From positions 186,001 through 250,000 of the forward strand of contig NZ_JAAEAA010000004.1 of NCBI RefSeq assembly GCF_010119545.1: DNA of 64,000 nucleotides, read 5' to 3'. The position numbers were made by a program, and so were the translations under genes. The number at the start of each line of letters is the position of its first letter. The stretch's first letter is position 1. This document shows, one piece after another, positions 35,669 to 43,336 of the stretch. The DNA is from Pontibacter fetidus (GTDB lineage Bacteria > Bacteroidota > Bacteroidia > Cytophagales > Hymenobacteraceae). Below the pieces are notes generated by a model, which saw only the letters and a program-made list of their open reading frames with translations, was not told the DNA's origin and did not search any database.

Positions 35669-35702
35669 AAAGGCTGCTCTTTACAGGGCAGCCTTTTTTG
35701 TT
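35669..35702 (+). terminator. sucD terminator
   Basis: An 11-bp stem, AAGGCTGCTCT (35670-35680) with AGGGCAGCCTT (35685-35695), has one mismatch and is followed by TTTTT. Confidence 0.88.
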
Positions 35703-35750
35703 TGTCTGAATCAGGATTTGCAGGATTTAAAAGGATTGACAGGATTTTCC
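35703..35750 (+). repeat. AATCCTG-type dispersed repeat, copy 3
   Basis: GTCTGAATCAGGATTTGCAGG followed by AAGGATTGACAGGATT: four GGATT units at roughly 9-12 base steps, directly after the sucD terminator. Confidence 0.7.
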
Positions 35751-35897
35751 TGCTGACGCTGAAATCTGTCCGGTGAAATGGTGTGAGTCTCCATACTTAC
35801 TTCTCAACTATAGCCAGCGAGTCTGGAGACTCGCGCACACAGCACGTCGCCAGCTGGATGCTGGCGCCAGTGGAAACTATAGTTTATGGTTATGACC

Positions 35898-35932
35898 AGA
35901 CGCTAACAAAGATTGCGCACGCTGCCAGGTCT
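35898..35932 (+). repeat. 35-bp hairpin repeat, copy 4
   Basis: AGACG, CTAACAA, AGATTGCGCACG, CTGCCAG, GTCT. Stem weakened, flanks conserved. Confidence 0.6.
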
Positions 35933-35970
35933 CACAACCCTTAAACTTTCTAACTTCCCAACTTTCTAAC

Positions 35971-36915
35971 TTACTTCACTCCTATTACCTGTTGCTTTTT
36001 TCGGTTAACTATAGTTTGGGGCACGGAGGCTACAATCTCTTTCTGCAGGGCTTCTACCAGCTTCTTTTTCAGGAAACTTTTATGCACTACCAGGCTAACC
36101 TCGCGCAAGGGCTTTGGCTCTTTAAATGCACGTACCAATCGCTTTTTATCTTCAGGCATTTCCAGCACCGATAGTTCAGGTAGCAACGTGAGGCCGTGTT
36201 GTGTTTCTACAATGCGTTTCAGGGTTTCAAGGGAGCCGCTTCTATAGTCTAAGTTGGTTCCTTCGGAGTTGCTGAGTTTGCCGCCACGGTTACAGATGTT
36301 CAGTACCTGGCTCCGGAAACAATGGCCTTCGTTTAAAACCCACAGGTCGTCGGGCAACAGTTCTGAAGGGTCTATTTCGGATTGTTTTGCCAGCGCGTGT
36401 TTCGGGTTTACATACACCATAAAGGCTTCGTAAAACAGCGGCAGTTCTTTTATAGTTTTGTTCTCCAAAGGCGTAACCAGCAAGCCAACATCCAACTGTT
36501 CGTGGTTTAGTTTTTCTACAATTTCAGATGTCAGGAGTTCCTGCACCACTACCCTTACCTGCGGATATTTTTCTAGGAAGTTTGTTATAAAAAGTGGCAT
36601 CAGGTACGGGGCTAAGGTTGGTATCACGCCAATTCTAAGCTCGCCGCTCAGTTCCTGCTTCTGGTCCTGCACTATTTCCTGTATCTTCTTTGATTCAGCG
36701 AGCACGATACGCGCCTGCGCAATTATCTCTTTTCCTATTTCTGTTGGCCGCACCGGCACCCGGCTCCTGTCAAACAACTGCACACCTAACTCTTCCTCCA
36801 GCTTTTGTAGCTGCATGCTTAAGGTTGGCTGCGTTACAAAACAATTCTCTGCAGCGGTAGCAAAATGCCGGTAGGTATCCACAGCAATCAGGTATTCGAG
36901 TTGTACTAAAGTCAT
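35971..36915 (-). CDS. oxyR: OxyR-type LysR-family hydrogen peroxide sensor/activator
   Basis: The 314-residue LysR regulator has an N-terminal winged helix (AENCFVTQPTLSMQLQKLEEELG) and a peroxide-sensing C-terminal domain with C199 and C208 in EGHCFRSQVLNIC. These are the same numbering and nine-residue spacing as E. coli OxyR, where oxidation forms the activating disulfide. It is divergent from dps-prx-ahpD, the classic target set, across a 165-bp shared control region. It should bind that region and activate the rightward genes on peroxide exposure; autoregulation is likely but not shown. Confidence 0.94.
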   Translation of the reverse strand: MTLVQLEYLIAVDTYRHFATAAENCFVTQPTLSMQLQKLEEELGVQLFDRSRVPVRPTEIGKEIIAQARIVLAESKKIQEIVQDQKQELSGELRIGVIPTLAPYLMPLFITNFLEKYPQVRVVVQELLTSEIVEKLNHEQLDVGLLVTPLENKTIKELPLFYEAFMVYVNPKHALAKQSEIDPSELLPDDLWVLNEGHCFRSQVLNICNRGGKLSNSEGTNLDYRSGSLETLKRIVETQHGLTLLPELSVLEMPEDKKRLVRAFKEPKPLREVSLVVHKSFLKKKLVEALQKEIVASVPQTIVNRKKQQVIGVK

Positions 36916-36976
36916 AGCTCAGATTTTATTTGTATTGAAGTATAGAAAAGCGCCTTACTACTCGCAAAGGTATGTT

Positions 36977-37001
36977 ATAGTTTAAAGCTATCAAACTATA
37001 A
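36977..37001. promoter_or_regulatory. Candidate OxyR-binding site upstream of dps
   Basis: ATAG-TTTAAAG-CTAT (36977-36991) fits the OxyR half-operator ATAG-nTnnnAn-CTAT exactly, followed six bases later by ATAA. It lies just upstream of the dps -33 element, as expected for an activator. Caution: CTATAG-like words are very common in this genome. Confidence 0.5.
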
Positions 37002-37011
37002 AAACAATCAA

Positions 37012-37043
37012 TTTGATTTATATGACTACCCGCAGCACTTTTG
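37012..37043 (+). promoter_or_regulatory. Candidate promoter of dps-prx-ahpD
   Basis: TTTG (37012-37015), 20 bases, then CACTTTTG (37036-37043) follow the Bacteroidota pattern except for C in place of the T of TA. It ends 37 bp before the dps ATG. Confidence 0.6.
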
Positions 37044-37080
37044 TATCACCTTAGCAACAGGAACCTTAAAACAAAAGACT

Positions 37081-37554
37081 ATGACGAAACTGACAAATAT
37101 CGGATTGCACAAAGAAGACTCGAAGCAGATTGCCGACAAACTAAATGAGCTGTTGGCTAATTACCATTTGTATTATCAGAACCTGCGCGGCTTTCACTGG
37201 AACATTAAAGGCGCTAACTTTTTCCAGCTGCATGCCAAATTTGAGGAACTATACAACAGCGCTTTGGCACGCATCGATGCCATTGCCGAGCGCATTTTAA
37301 CTATTGGCCAGCCACCGCTGCACACTTTCTCTCATTATCTAAAGGTATCAACTATAAAAGAGGCAAGTAACCTGAGCAGCGATAACGAAACAGTAACCAC
37401 CACGCATCATAACCTGACCGTTATCCTTCAACTGGAGCGCGAAATCATGAGCCTGGCCACAGAAACCGGAGACGAAGGAACTGTAAGCCTGCTGAGCGAA
37501 GACATTAACGAGATCGAGAAAACACTCTGGATGCTGAATGCTTTCCTAAGCTAA
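37081..37554 (+). CDS. dps: Dps-family ferritin, peroxide-locus member
   Basis: The 157-residue Dps has exact ferroxidase ligands H39, H51, D66 and E70 (FHWNIKGANFFQLHAKFEELY, then RIDAIAERI). It should form dodecamers that use hydrogen peroxide to oxidise Fe(II), lowering Fenton damage. Unlike the Dps at 14964 it has the standard length and no basic tail. It is the first gene of the rightward peroxide-defence run, under the shared control region with oxyR, and precedes the peroxiredoxin gene by 43 bp. Confidence 0.94.
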   Translation: MTKLTNIGLHKEDSKQIADKLNELLANYHLYYQNLRGFHWNIKGANFFQLHAKFEELYNSALARIDAIAERILTIGQPPLHTFSHYLKVSTIKEASNLSSDNETVTTTHHNLTVILQLEREIMSLATETGDEGTVSLLSEDINEIEKTLWMLNAFLS

Positions 37555-37597
37555 TCTAATCTGTAAATCAATTTATAATTCACCCAATATACATATC

Positions 37598-38155
37598 ATG
37601 ACACAGAACAGAATATTATCTGTAGGATCTACTTTCCCGGCTTTCACAAAACAGGCTGTGGTATCATTAGAAAAAGGAAAAGAATTTGCTGACCTGACCA
37701 GCGAAGATCACAAAATTAACGACCAGTGGCTAGTGATGTTCTGGTGGCCAAAAGACTTTACATTCGTTTGCCCTACCGAGATTGCAGAGTTTAACAAAAA
37801 CTACGACGAGTTCCGTGACCGCGATGCCATGCTGATCGGTGCCTCTACAGACTCTGAATTTGTGCACTTGGCCTGGCGCCAGAACCACGAAGACCTGAAC
37901 AAACTACGCTTCCCGATGCTGGCCGACACTTCTAAATCGTTGGCTGAGGAGCTGGGTATTTTAGAAGCCAATGAAAAAGTAGCTTACCGTGTTACCTACA
38001 TCGTGGACCCACAAGGTATAATCCGATGGGTGAGCCTGAACGACCTGAGCGTGGGCCGCAATGTGGCTGAAGTGCTGCGCGTGCTCGATGCCCTGCAAAC
38101 CGACGAGTTGTGCCCATGCAACTGGAAAAAAGGCGAAGAAACTATAGCCGCTTAA
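37598..38155 (+). CDS. AhpC-type peroxiredoxin
   Basis: The 185-residue peroxiredoxin has the peroxidatic Cys C58 in FTFVCPTEIAEF. A C-terminal ELCPCNWKKGEE contains the likely resolving cysteines, which fits an AhpC-type two-Cys enzyme. It reduces hydrogen peroxide and organic hydroperoxides in the cytoplasm. It is encoded directly before an AhpD-like protein. That pairing, known from mycobacteria, suggests AhpD supplies reducing power instead of AhpF. The locus is headed by dps and controlled by the divergent oxyR. Confidence 0.92.
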   Translation: MTQNRILSVGSTFPAFTKQAVVSLEKGKEFADLTSEDHKINDQWLVMFWWPKDFTFVCPTEIAEFNKNYDEFRDRDAMLIGASTDSEFVHLAWRQNHEDLNKLRFPMLADTSKSLAEELGILEANEKVAYRVTYIVDPQGIIRWVSLNDLSVGRNVAEVLRVLDALQTDELCPCNWKKGEETIAA

Positions 38156-38255
38156 TAAACTATAAAATAAGGTGTGAGTGAAACAGAGGCGGAAGCGGCA
38201 CAGCTATTTTGTGCTGCGACCGCACCTGTTATATTCTTCCCTAACTATAAACTAT

Positions 38256-38843
38256 ATGCTGACTGCAACACAAGAAACCAAAACCGACCTGCTGCGCGAC
38301 CTGGGACTTTCAGAAGAAACAACATTTCAGGCTTTAGAAAAACTGACCGATACAGAATCGCGTTACCTGCGCGACCTACGTGTAAACCTTAAAACTGCCC
38401 TTGCCAGCGAGACCTTAACATTAAAAGAAGCTTACCTGCTTGCCCTTTCGGCAGCTGCCAACCAAGAGAACGATGTACTGAGCAAAGCTTTTGAAGAAAA
38501 GGCCTTAGAGAACGGGGCCGGACAAGGCGAAGTAGCCGAAGCTATTGCCTGTGCTTCGTTACTGGCTACAAATAACATTCTTTACCGCTTCCGTCACTTT
38601 GCACACAAAGATGTATATGAGCAACTACCGGCTCGCGTAAAAATGAATATTATGGCAAACCCTGTGCTCGGCAAAGAGTTTTTTGAGTTGGTAAGCCTGG
38701 CCGTTTCGGCCATTAATGGTTGCGAACGTTGTGTAAATGCTCACGAAGCATCCGTTCTGAAATTAGGAGCCACCGAAACCCGTATTTTCGATGCGATTCG
38801 GGTAGCTGCTGTGGTGGTCGGCTTAAGTAAGCTCATACGATAA
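38256..38843 (+). CDS. AhpD-like alkylhydroperoxidase (carboxymuconolactone decarboxylase fold)
   Basis: I set the start at ATG 38256 (MLTATQETKTDLLRDLGLS) because the earlier in-frame ATG adds a basic, unrelated leader. The 195-residue helical protein carries the AhpD redox motif NGCERCVNAHE (CxxC with the following His). AhpD proteins reduce the partner peroxiredoxin through this dithiol. It lies 100 bp after the prx gene in the same direction and ends at a terminator, closing the OxyR-linked run. Confidence 0.92.
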   Translation: MLTATQETKTDLLRDLGLSEETTFQALEKLTDTESRYLRDLRVNLKTALASETLTLKEAYLLALSAAANQENDVLSKAFEEKALENGAGQGEVAEAIACASLLATNNILYRFRHFAHKDVYEQLPARVKMNIMANPVLGKEFFELVSLAVSAINGCERCVNAHEASVLKLGATETRIFDAIRVAAVVVGLSKLIR

Positions 38844-38871
38844 AACCAAATACAACTAATCTATACTCCGA

Positions 38872-38903
38872 AAGCGCCTGTAGTTTCTGCAGGCGTTTTT
38901 TTT
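38872..38903 (+). terminator. Terminator of dps-prx-ahpD
   Basis: GCGCCTG (38874-38880) pairs with CAGGCGT (38890-38896) across a TAGTTTCTG-like loop and is followed by eight T. Confidence 0.82.
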
Positions 38904-38910
38904 ACTACAT

Positions 38911-39465
38911 ACCTGCCCTCTTCTAAAAACAGGAGAAAGAGTTTATTTGCTGCTGCTCATATTGTCATTTCGAACAACATGAGAAATCCGGGTTCAATAG
39001 TTAGCGTTTTAACCCACCCCGAACCCATCTCAAGAAGGGAATTTCTGCTTTGGCTATAGTTCTATAGTTCCCGTCCAGTCCCTACGGAACTATAGTCCGA
39101 TTGATTTCAGTCCGATCAATTTTGAAGCTTACCGAGTCAAACTATAGTTGGTGGCTAAAGTTGAAAATTACAGTCTTTGGGTTGAGCGCCTTTGACTGGT
39201 GATAGGCAATCCAACGTACGAGGATAGCAAGAAGGAAGTAGCGCGATGTCCAGGGACGAGGCCTCCCGGCCGGCCAAATTGAAACGATAGGTTAGTAGAG
39301 CTTCCAGGAATAAGGTAATTTAAAAGGGTTACTTGATTCAATAATATAGGCTTGAACTATAAATCTCAGATTTCTCTTTTCGTCGAAATGACAAAGTAAG
39401 AACTGCAAATTTAAACTATAGTACAATTAAGATCCCTCGGCTTCGCCCGGGATGGCATAGAAACC
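38911..39465 (+). repeat. Composite intergenic repeat, copy B (about 555 bp)
   Basis: It begins with TCTAAAAACAGGAGAAAGAG, then TGTCATTTCGA...GAGAAATCC (38958-38985), TTTTAACCCACCCC, the CAGTCTTTGGGTTGAGCGCC block (39171-39190), a GAGGCCTCCCGGCCGG block (39258 on), AGAGCTTCCAGGA, and an end AGATTTCTC...TCGAAATGACA (39368-39394). The last two are inverted relative to the left TGTCATTTCGA, giving terminal-inverted-repeat-like ends. Confidence 0.75.
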
Positions 39466-39523
39466 AACTATAAATCTGCAGCTTACAAACTATAGCTCTA
39501 CAAAACAAGCATCCAAACTATAG

Positions 39524-39554
39524 TTTGAAATTACCTAAACTATACTTACCTTTG
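39524..39554 (+). promoter_or_regulatory. rpsP operon promoter, canonical Bacteroidota type
   Basis: TTTG (39524-39527), 19 bases, TACCTTTG (39547-39554). The -33 TTTG is part of an AACTATAGTTTG palindrome context (39516-39527). The ATG is 52 bp downstream. Confidence 0.85.
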
Positions 39555-39606
39555 CGGTTCTAAAAACTGGCGGACGGGTTCCGCCGACTTAACTTATTTA
39601 TAAAAA

Positions 39607-40155
39607 ATGGCTGTTAAAATCAGACTGGCCCGCAGAGGCCGCAAAAAAGCCGCTATCTACGATATCGTAGTAGCTGACGCTCGTTCGCCACGTGATGGTA
39701 AATTCATCGAGAAACTGGGTACTTACAACCCAAATTCAAACCCTGCTACAATTGACTTCTCTGACGAGAAGGCATTCCAGTGGTTGATGAATGGAGCGCA
39801 ACCAACTGATACTGTAAAAGCTATGCTTTCTTACAGAGGTATCCTTTTCAAAAAACACCTTCAAATTGGTGTAAACAAAGGTGCTATCACTCAGGAAACT
39901 GCTGATGCTCGTTTCGAAGAGTGGAAGAACGCGAAAGATGCAAAAATTGCAGGTAAAGTTGAAAGCCTGAGCTCTGCTAAAGAAGCTGCTAAGAAAGCTG
40001 CTTTCGAAGCTGAGACTAAGAAGAAAGAAGCTCGTGCAGAAGCTATCCGTCAGCGTGATGCTGAGAAGGCTGCTGCTAACGCACCTGCTGCTGAAGCAGA
40101 AGAAGCTCCTGAAGCACCAGCTGCTGAAGGCGAGTCTACTGAGGAGCAAGCATAA
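39607..40155 (+). CDS. rpsP: 30S ribosomal protein S16, with extended C-terminus
   Basis: The first 80 residues are standard S16 ([39 protein letters not shown]). The protein then continues for about 100 residues as a Lys/Ala/Glu-rich helix and an acidic Ala/Pro/Glu tail, giving 182 residues against about 80-90 in most bacteria. Long S16 tails are typical of Bacteroidota. The gene uses highly expressed codons and has no CTATAG or TATACTT word. It heads rpsP-rimM-trmD(-rplS), the conserved order for 16S and tRNA processing partners. Confidence 0.96.
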   Translation: MAVKIRLARRGRKKAAIYDIVVADARSPRDGKFIEKLGTYNPNSNPATIDFSDEKAFQWLMNGAQPTDTVKAMLSYRGILFKKHLQIGVNKGAITQETADARFEEWKNAKDAKIAGKVESLSSAKEAAKKAAFEAETKKKEARAEAIRQRDAEKAAANAPAAEAEEAPEAPAAEGESTEEQA

Positions 40156-40167
40156 TTTATTTGTGCC

Positions 40168-40749
40168 ATGAATATTGATGCTTGTTTTCAGCTTGGATAC
40201 ATCGTTAAGACGCATGGCATAAAGGGGCAGGTTGTTGCGTTTTTTGACGTAGACTACCCCGAAGATTACGAAGATCTGGAATCAGTTTTCCTTGAACAAC
40301 AGGGAAGGCTGGTTCCATTTTTTATTGATGCCATGGAGGCCCAGCAGAAAGGGCGCTTCATCATTAAGTTTGAAGATATAAACACCATTGAGCAGGCTGA
40401 AAAGCTTCGCAACACGGCTTTATACTTGCCACTTGATGAATTGCCTGAATTGGAAGAAGACCAGTTCTACTTCCATGATGTGATCGGGTATACCGTAGTG
40501 GATGCAAATCATGGCGACCTGGGTATTGTAAAGGAATTTTACGACCTGCCACAGCAGCAATTAATGGCTATGGAGTACCTGGGCCAGGAAATGCTGATAC
40601 CCGTGATAGATGAGATCTTCCTGCGTGCGGACCATGACGCCAAAAAGCTGCACATAAACCTGCCGGAGGGATTACTCGAAGTTTACACCCAACCTAGCAC
40701 CCCTGATGATGCCGATGAAGCGGACGAGCGTGCGGAGGAGGAAAAATAA
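40168..40749 (+). CDS. rimM: Ribosome maturation factor RimM
   Basis: The 193-residue protein has the N-terminal RimM beta barrel ([20 protein letters not shown]) and the PRC-barrel C-domain ([51 protein letters not shown]). It helps assemble the 30S head and binds S19. It has an acidic C-terminal tail ([14 protein letters not shown]). It lies 12 bp after rpsP, and its stop overlaps the trmD start (TAATG), so it is coupled to trmD. Confidence 0.95.
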   Translation: MNIDACFQLGYIVKTHGIKGQVVAFFDVDYPEDYEDLESVFLEQQGRLVPFFIDAMEAQQKGRFIIKFEDINTIEQAEKLRNTALYLPLDELPELEEDQFYFHDVIGYTVVDANHGDLGIVKEFYDLPQQQLMAMEYLGQEMLIPVIDEIFLRADHDAKKLHINLPEGLLEVYTQPSTPDDADEADERAEEEK

Positions 40750-41426
40750 TGCGTATCGATATTATCAGCTGCCAGCCAGACCTGCTGGAAAGCCCCTTCA
40801 GCCATTCTATACTTAAACGCGCGCAGCAAAAAGGCCTTGCAGAAATACATGTGCACGACCTGCGTAAGTTTGCCATCAATAAATATGGCCAGATAGATGA
40901 CTATGCTTTTGGTGGTGGAGCCGGCATGGTAATGATGATAGAGCCTATTGATAAATGCATTTCCGGGCTGCAGGCTGATCGCACCTATGACGCCATTATT
41001 TACATGACGCCGGACGGGCAGACGCTGAACCAGAATATTGTAAATCAGTTTTCGCTGCTGCAGAACATTATTATACTTTGCGGACACTACAAAGGCGTGG
41101 ATGAGCGCGTACGTCAGCGGTTTATAACTCATGAGATCAGCATCGGCGACTATGTATTATCGGGTGGTGAACTGGGCGCGGCTGTTTTGGCTGATGCCAT
41201 TATCCGGATCATACCTGGTGTACTGAACGATGAATCTTCTGCCCTGACAGACTCTTTTCAGGATGGTTTACTGGCGCCACCGGTATTTACCAGGCCAGCT
41301 GAGTATAAAGGCATGCAGGTACCCGATATACTTTTATCAGGTGATGGGCCTAAAATTGAACAGTGGCGTTTTGAACAGGCCATTGAACGAACCAGGCAAC
41401 GTAGACCGGATTTATTAAACGAGTAA
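40749..41426 (+). CDS. trmD: tRNA (guanine37-N1)-methyltransferase
   Basis: The 225-residue SPOUT methyltransferase has [21 protein letters not shown] at the N-terminus, [30 protein letters not shown] and the trefoil-knot SAM site [21 protein letters not shown]. It methylates G37 of tRNAs to prevent frameshifting. Cytoplasmic dimer. It overlaps the rimM stop by one base. A 149-bp spacer with its own -7 box separates it from rplS, so rplS may be transcribed separately too. Confidence 0.96.
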   Translation: MRIDIISCQPDLLESPFSHSILKRAQQKGLAEIHVHDLRKFAINKYGQIDDYAFGGGAGMVMMIEPIDKCISGLQADRTYDAIIYMTPDGQTLNQNIVNQFSLLQNIIILCGHYKGVDERVRQRFITHEISIGDYVLSGGELGAAVLADAIIRIIPGVLNDESSALTDSFQDGLLAPPVFTRPAEYKGMQVPDILLSGDGPKIEQWRFEQAIERTRQRRPDLLNE

Positions 41427-41525
41427 GACTATAGTTTATGCTTTCGGTAACACGAGCCACTAACATATTATAACACAACAAAAAATATTTTTCGGAGCAA
41501 TATTCTTAAGTAAAAAATATTTACA

Positions 41526-41533
41526 TATCTTTG
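41526..41533 (+). promoter_or_regulatory. -7 box upstream of rplS
   Basis: TATCTTTG matches TAnnTTTG, 42 bp before the ATG. The upstream TTTG is not recognisable at the expected distance. Confidence 0.55.
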
Positions 41534-41575
41534 CAGTCCGAATTCAAGAAGATACTTTAGCTTTAGAACATAGCC

Positions 41576-41929
41576 ATGAGCGAATTAATTAAACTTATCG
41601 AGCAGGAAAACACTGACAAACGCGCTTCTTTCCCTGTTTTCCAGGCAGGTGATACTATCAATATCCACGTTAAAATCCGTGAAGGTAACAAAGAGCGTAT
41701 CCAGCAGTTCCAGGGCGTTGTTATTCAGCGCAAGAACGTTAACACAAACGGCGAAACTTTTACTGTTAGAAAAATCTCTAACCAGATTGGTCTAGAGCGT
41801 ATCTTCCCACTTCTTTCTCCATCTATCGAGAAAATAGAGCTTGTTAGAAAAGGTAAAGTAAGAAGAGCTAGATTATACTATCTGAGAGGCTTGTCAGGTA
41901 AGGCTGCAAGAATCAAGGAAAGAAGATAA
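41576..41929 (+). CDS. rplS: 50S ribosomal protein L19
   Basis: The 117-residue protein matches L19 in full: [93 protein letters not shown]. It sits at the 30S-50S interface. It ends the rpsP-rimM-trmD-rplS series with a strong terminator. The gene has no CTATAG word. Confidence 0.97.
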   Translation: MSELIKLIEQENTDKRASFPVFQAGDTINIHVKIREGNKERIQQFQGVVIQRKNVNTNGETFTVRKISNQIGLERIFPLLSPSIEKIELVRKGKVRRARLYYLRGLSGKAARIKERR

Positions 41930-41956
41930 TACCTGTTTTCACAAATTTTCCATAGT

Positions 41957-41992
41957 TAAAAAGGAGCCGTTCGAACAACGGCTCCTTTTTTA
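41957..41992 (+). terminator. rplS terminator
   Basis: A 14-bp stem, AAAAAGGAGCCGTT (41958-41971) with AACGGCTCCTTTTT (41977-41990), is followed by T. Confidence 0.9.
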
Positions 41993-42079
41993 TTGGCTAT
42001 AGTTTAGAGGCAGCAACTATAGGTTTGACCTGTGCAGCTTTTTATATTTGTGTACATACCAGTTACCGAGATACTCCTT

Positions 42080-42670
42080 ATGCCGCGCTCAACCTATACC
42101 CTGCTACTCATATTAAGCATCCTGTGGTTAACAAGTTGCCAGACAGATTATGCTACGTTGCCAACTTATTCCGGTGCCCGGCAACTACAGGCTGTTATCG
42201 AAACACCGGCAGGGTCCAGCCATACCGTAAAGTATAACCGCGCATCAAAAGCCTTCGAAAATGACAAGGAAGCAGGTCAGGATAGAGTAATCCGGTTTTT
42301 GCCCTACCCCGGTAACTATGGCTTTATACCTTCTACTGAAACGGGAACCAACGGCAGGAATTTAAGTACCCTGATTTTAGCTGAACGTGCCGATGCAGGA
42401 ACTGTACTGGAAATTATACCTGTGGCCACGCTTCTACTAGAAAAGCCAAACGGAGACTTATACCCGGTTATCATCTCGGTACCAGCACGCCCCAGCGCCC
42501 GAACAGTAGATGCCACAGATTATATTACCTTAAGCAGAAAATATCCGGCTGTCAAAAGCATACTTCAGCAATGGTTCATGCATCACAATCACAGCTACCC
42601 ACTCAAATACGTTGGCTGGAAGGACGAACAGTTTGCTGAAAAAGAGATACAGCGCTGGATGAAGTTGTAA
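42080..42670 (+). CDS. Lipoprotein with degenerate inorganic pyrophosphatase fold
   Basis: The start is set at ATG 42080 (MPRSTYTLLLILSILWLTSC), which gives a proper lipobox with C20; the longer frame would put 16 extra residues before it. The 196-residue protein then resembles family I soluble pyrophosphatase (AVIETPAGSSHTVKYNRA; LPYPGNYGFIPST, 75-86). However, the DGDPLD-type metal-binding loop is replaced by TNGRNLSTLIL (90-100), and the later Asp/Lys cluster is absent. It therefore probably cannot hydrolyse pyrophosphate and would work outside the cytoplasm as a binding or structural protein. That role is inference. Confidence 0.72.
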   Translation: MPRSTYTLLLILSILWLTSCQTDYATLPTYSGARQLQAVIETPAGSSHTVKYNRASKAFENDKEAGQDRVIRFLPYPGNYGFIPSTETGTNGRNLSTLILAERADAGTVLEIIPVATLLLEKPNGDLYPVIISVPARPSARTVDATDYITLSRKYPAVKSILQQWFMHHNHSYPLKYVGWKDEQFAEKEIQRWMKL

Positions 42671-42696
42671 TTTTGTAGTTCTACAGATACTGTTTT

Positions 42697-43274
42697 CACC
42701 CCAGCCTTCTCCTTGCTAAGGTGAGGAGTTATTCTGCTATTGCTTATCCATCTGTCATTTCAACCAGAGGGGGAAATCTGAAAGCATTTTAACCCACCCC
42801 TACCCCTCCCGAGAGGGGAATTTCTGCCTTACCAATTTTTAAACTATAGTTCCATAGTTACAGACCATGCGCGGACAGGTCGCGACCTGTCCCTACGAAA
42901 CTATAGCCATGATAAATGTCGAAGCGAAGAAAGTTAAAACTATAGATACAGGTAGCTATCGAACTGATATCAGTCTTTGGGTTGAGCGCCTCGAGAGGTT
43001 CCGGTGCCGAAGGCATTGCGAGGAACGAGCAAAGGAAGCGAAAGCAGCGATCAATCCAAAGACGGGGCCTCCCGGCCGTGAGGGAGCCAAGGTATAGTTA
43101 AAACGATAGGTGACTAAAGCTCCTAGGATTGGTGGCAACTATAGAAGGTTAGCTGGGTGTGAGTAAGTATAGCCTTCAACCATAGGCACATAAGATCCCT
43201 TGACTTCGCTCGGGATGACAAAAGAGAAACTATAGCAAAGACGCTAATAGGAGCAGCGCACGCTGCTAGGTCTG
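42697..43274 (+). repeat. Composite intergenic repeat, copy C (about 578 bp)
   Basis: It has CACCCCAGCC/TCTCC at the left, TGTCATTTCAACC...GGGGAAATCTG (42749-42780), TTTTAACCCACCCC, the GGTCGCGACC palindrome followed by TGTCCCTACGAAAC (42879-42902), the CAGTCTTTGGGTTGAGCGCC block (42971-42990), GACGGGGCCTCCCGGCCGTG followed by AGGGAG (43061-43086), AAGCTCCTAGGAT, AGATCCCTTGACTTCG...GGGATGACA, and the 35-bp hairpin repeat. Confidence 0.75.
43239..43273 (+). repeat. 35-bp hairpin repeat, copy 5
   Basis: AGACG, CTAATAG, GAGCAGCGCACG, CTGCTAG, GTCT, at the right end of composite element C, the same position as copy 2 in element A. Confidence 0.65.
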
Positions 43275-43278
43275 GAAA

Positions 43279-43312
43279 CAAAAAAGCCGGTCACATGGCT
43301 GCAACCGGCTAT
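43279..43312 (-). terminator. Terminator of the coiled-coil protein gene
   Basis: AGCCGGT (43285-43291) pairs with ACCGGCT (43304-43310) and is followed by six T on the minus strand, 25 bp after the stop. Confidence 0.82.
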
Positions 43313-43336
43313 AAGCAATAAGTATAAAGTATTCTT

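Larger units (their letters stand above)
35643..35970. other. Gene-free 328-bp spacer with repeats, sucD to oxyR
   Basis: After the sucD terminator and the AATCCTG repeat it holds GAGTCTGGAGACTC (a hairpin also found twice near 49563-49611), a GCCAGC-TGGAT-GCTGGC hairpin, the palindrome at 35875-35884, the 35-bp hairpin repeat, and a CTTTCTAACTTCC-type AT-rich repeat at the right end. No gene. Confidence 0.6.
38844..39606. other. Gene-free 763-bp spacer with composite repeat, ahpD to rpsP
   Basis: It contains the ahpD terminator, composite intergenic element B, palindromes at 39140-39149 and 39516-39525, and the rpsP promoter at the right end. No protein-coding frame is credible on either strand. 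Confidence 0.65.
42671..43336. other. Gene-free 666-bp spacer with composite repeat
   Basis: Nearly all of it is composite element C (42697-43274), ending in the 35-bp hairpin repeat, followed by the terminator of the leftward coiled-coil gene. A 76-codon frame at 42867-43097 lies entirely within the repeat and is not credible as a gene. Confidence 0.65.

Noticed and set aside
42867-43097. 76-codon frame in the spacer after the PPase-like gene
   Set aside because: It lies inside composite repeat C, and its translation is not conserved in the equivalent parts of copies A and B.
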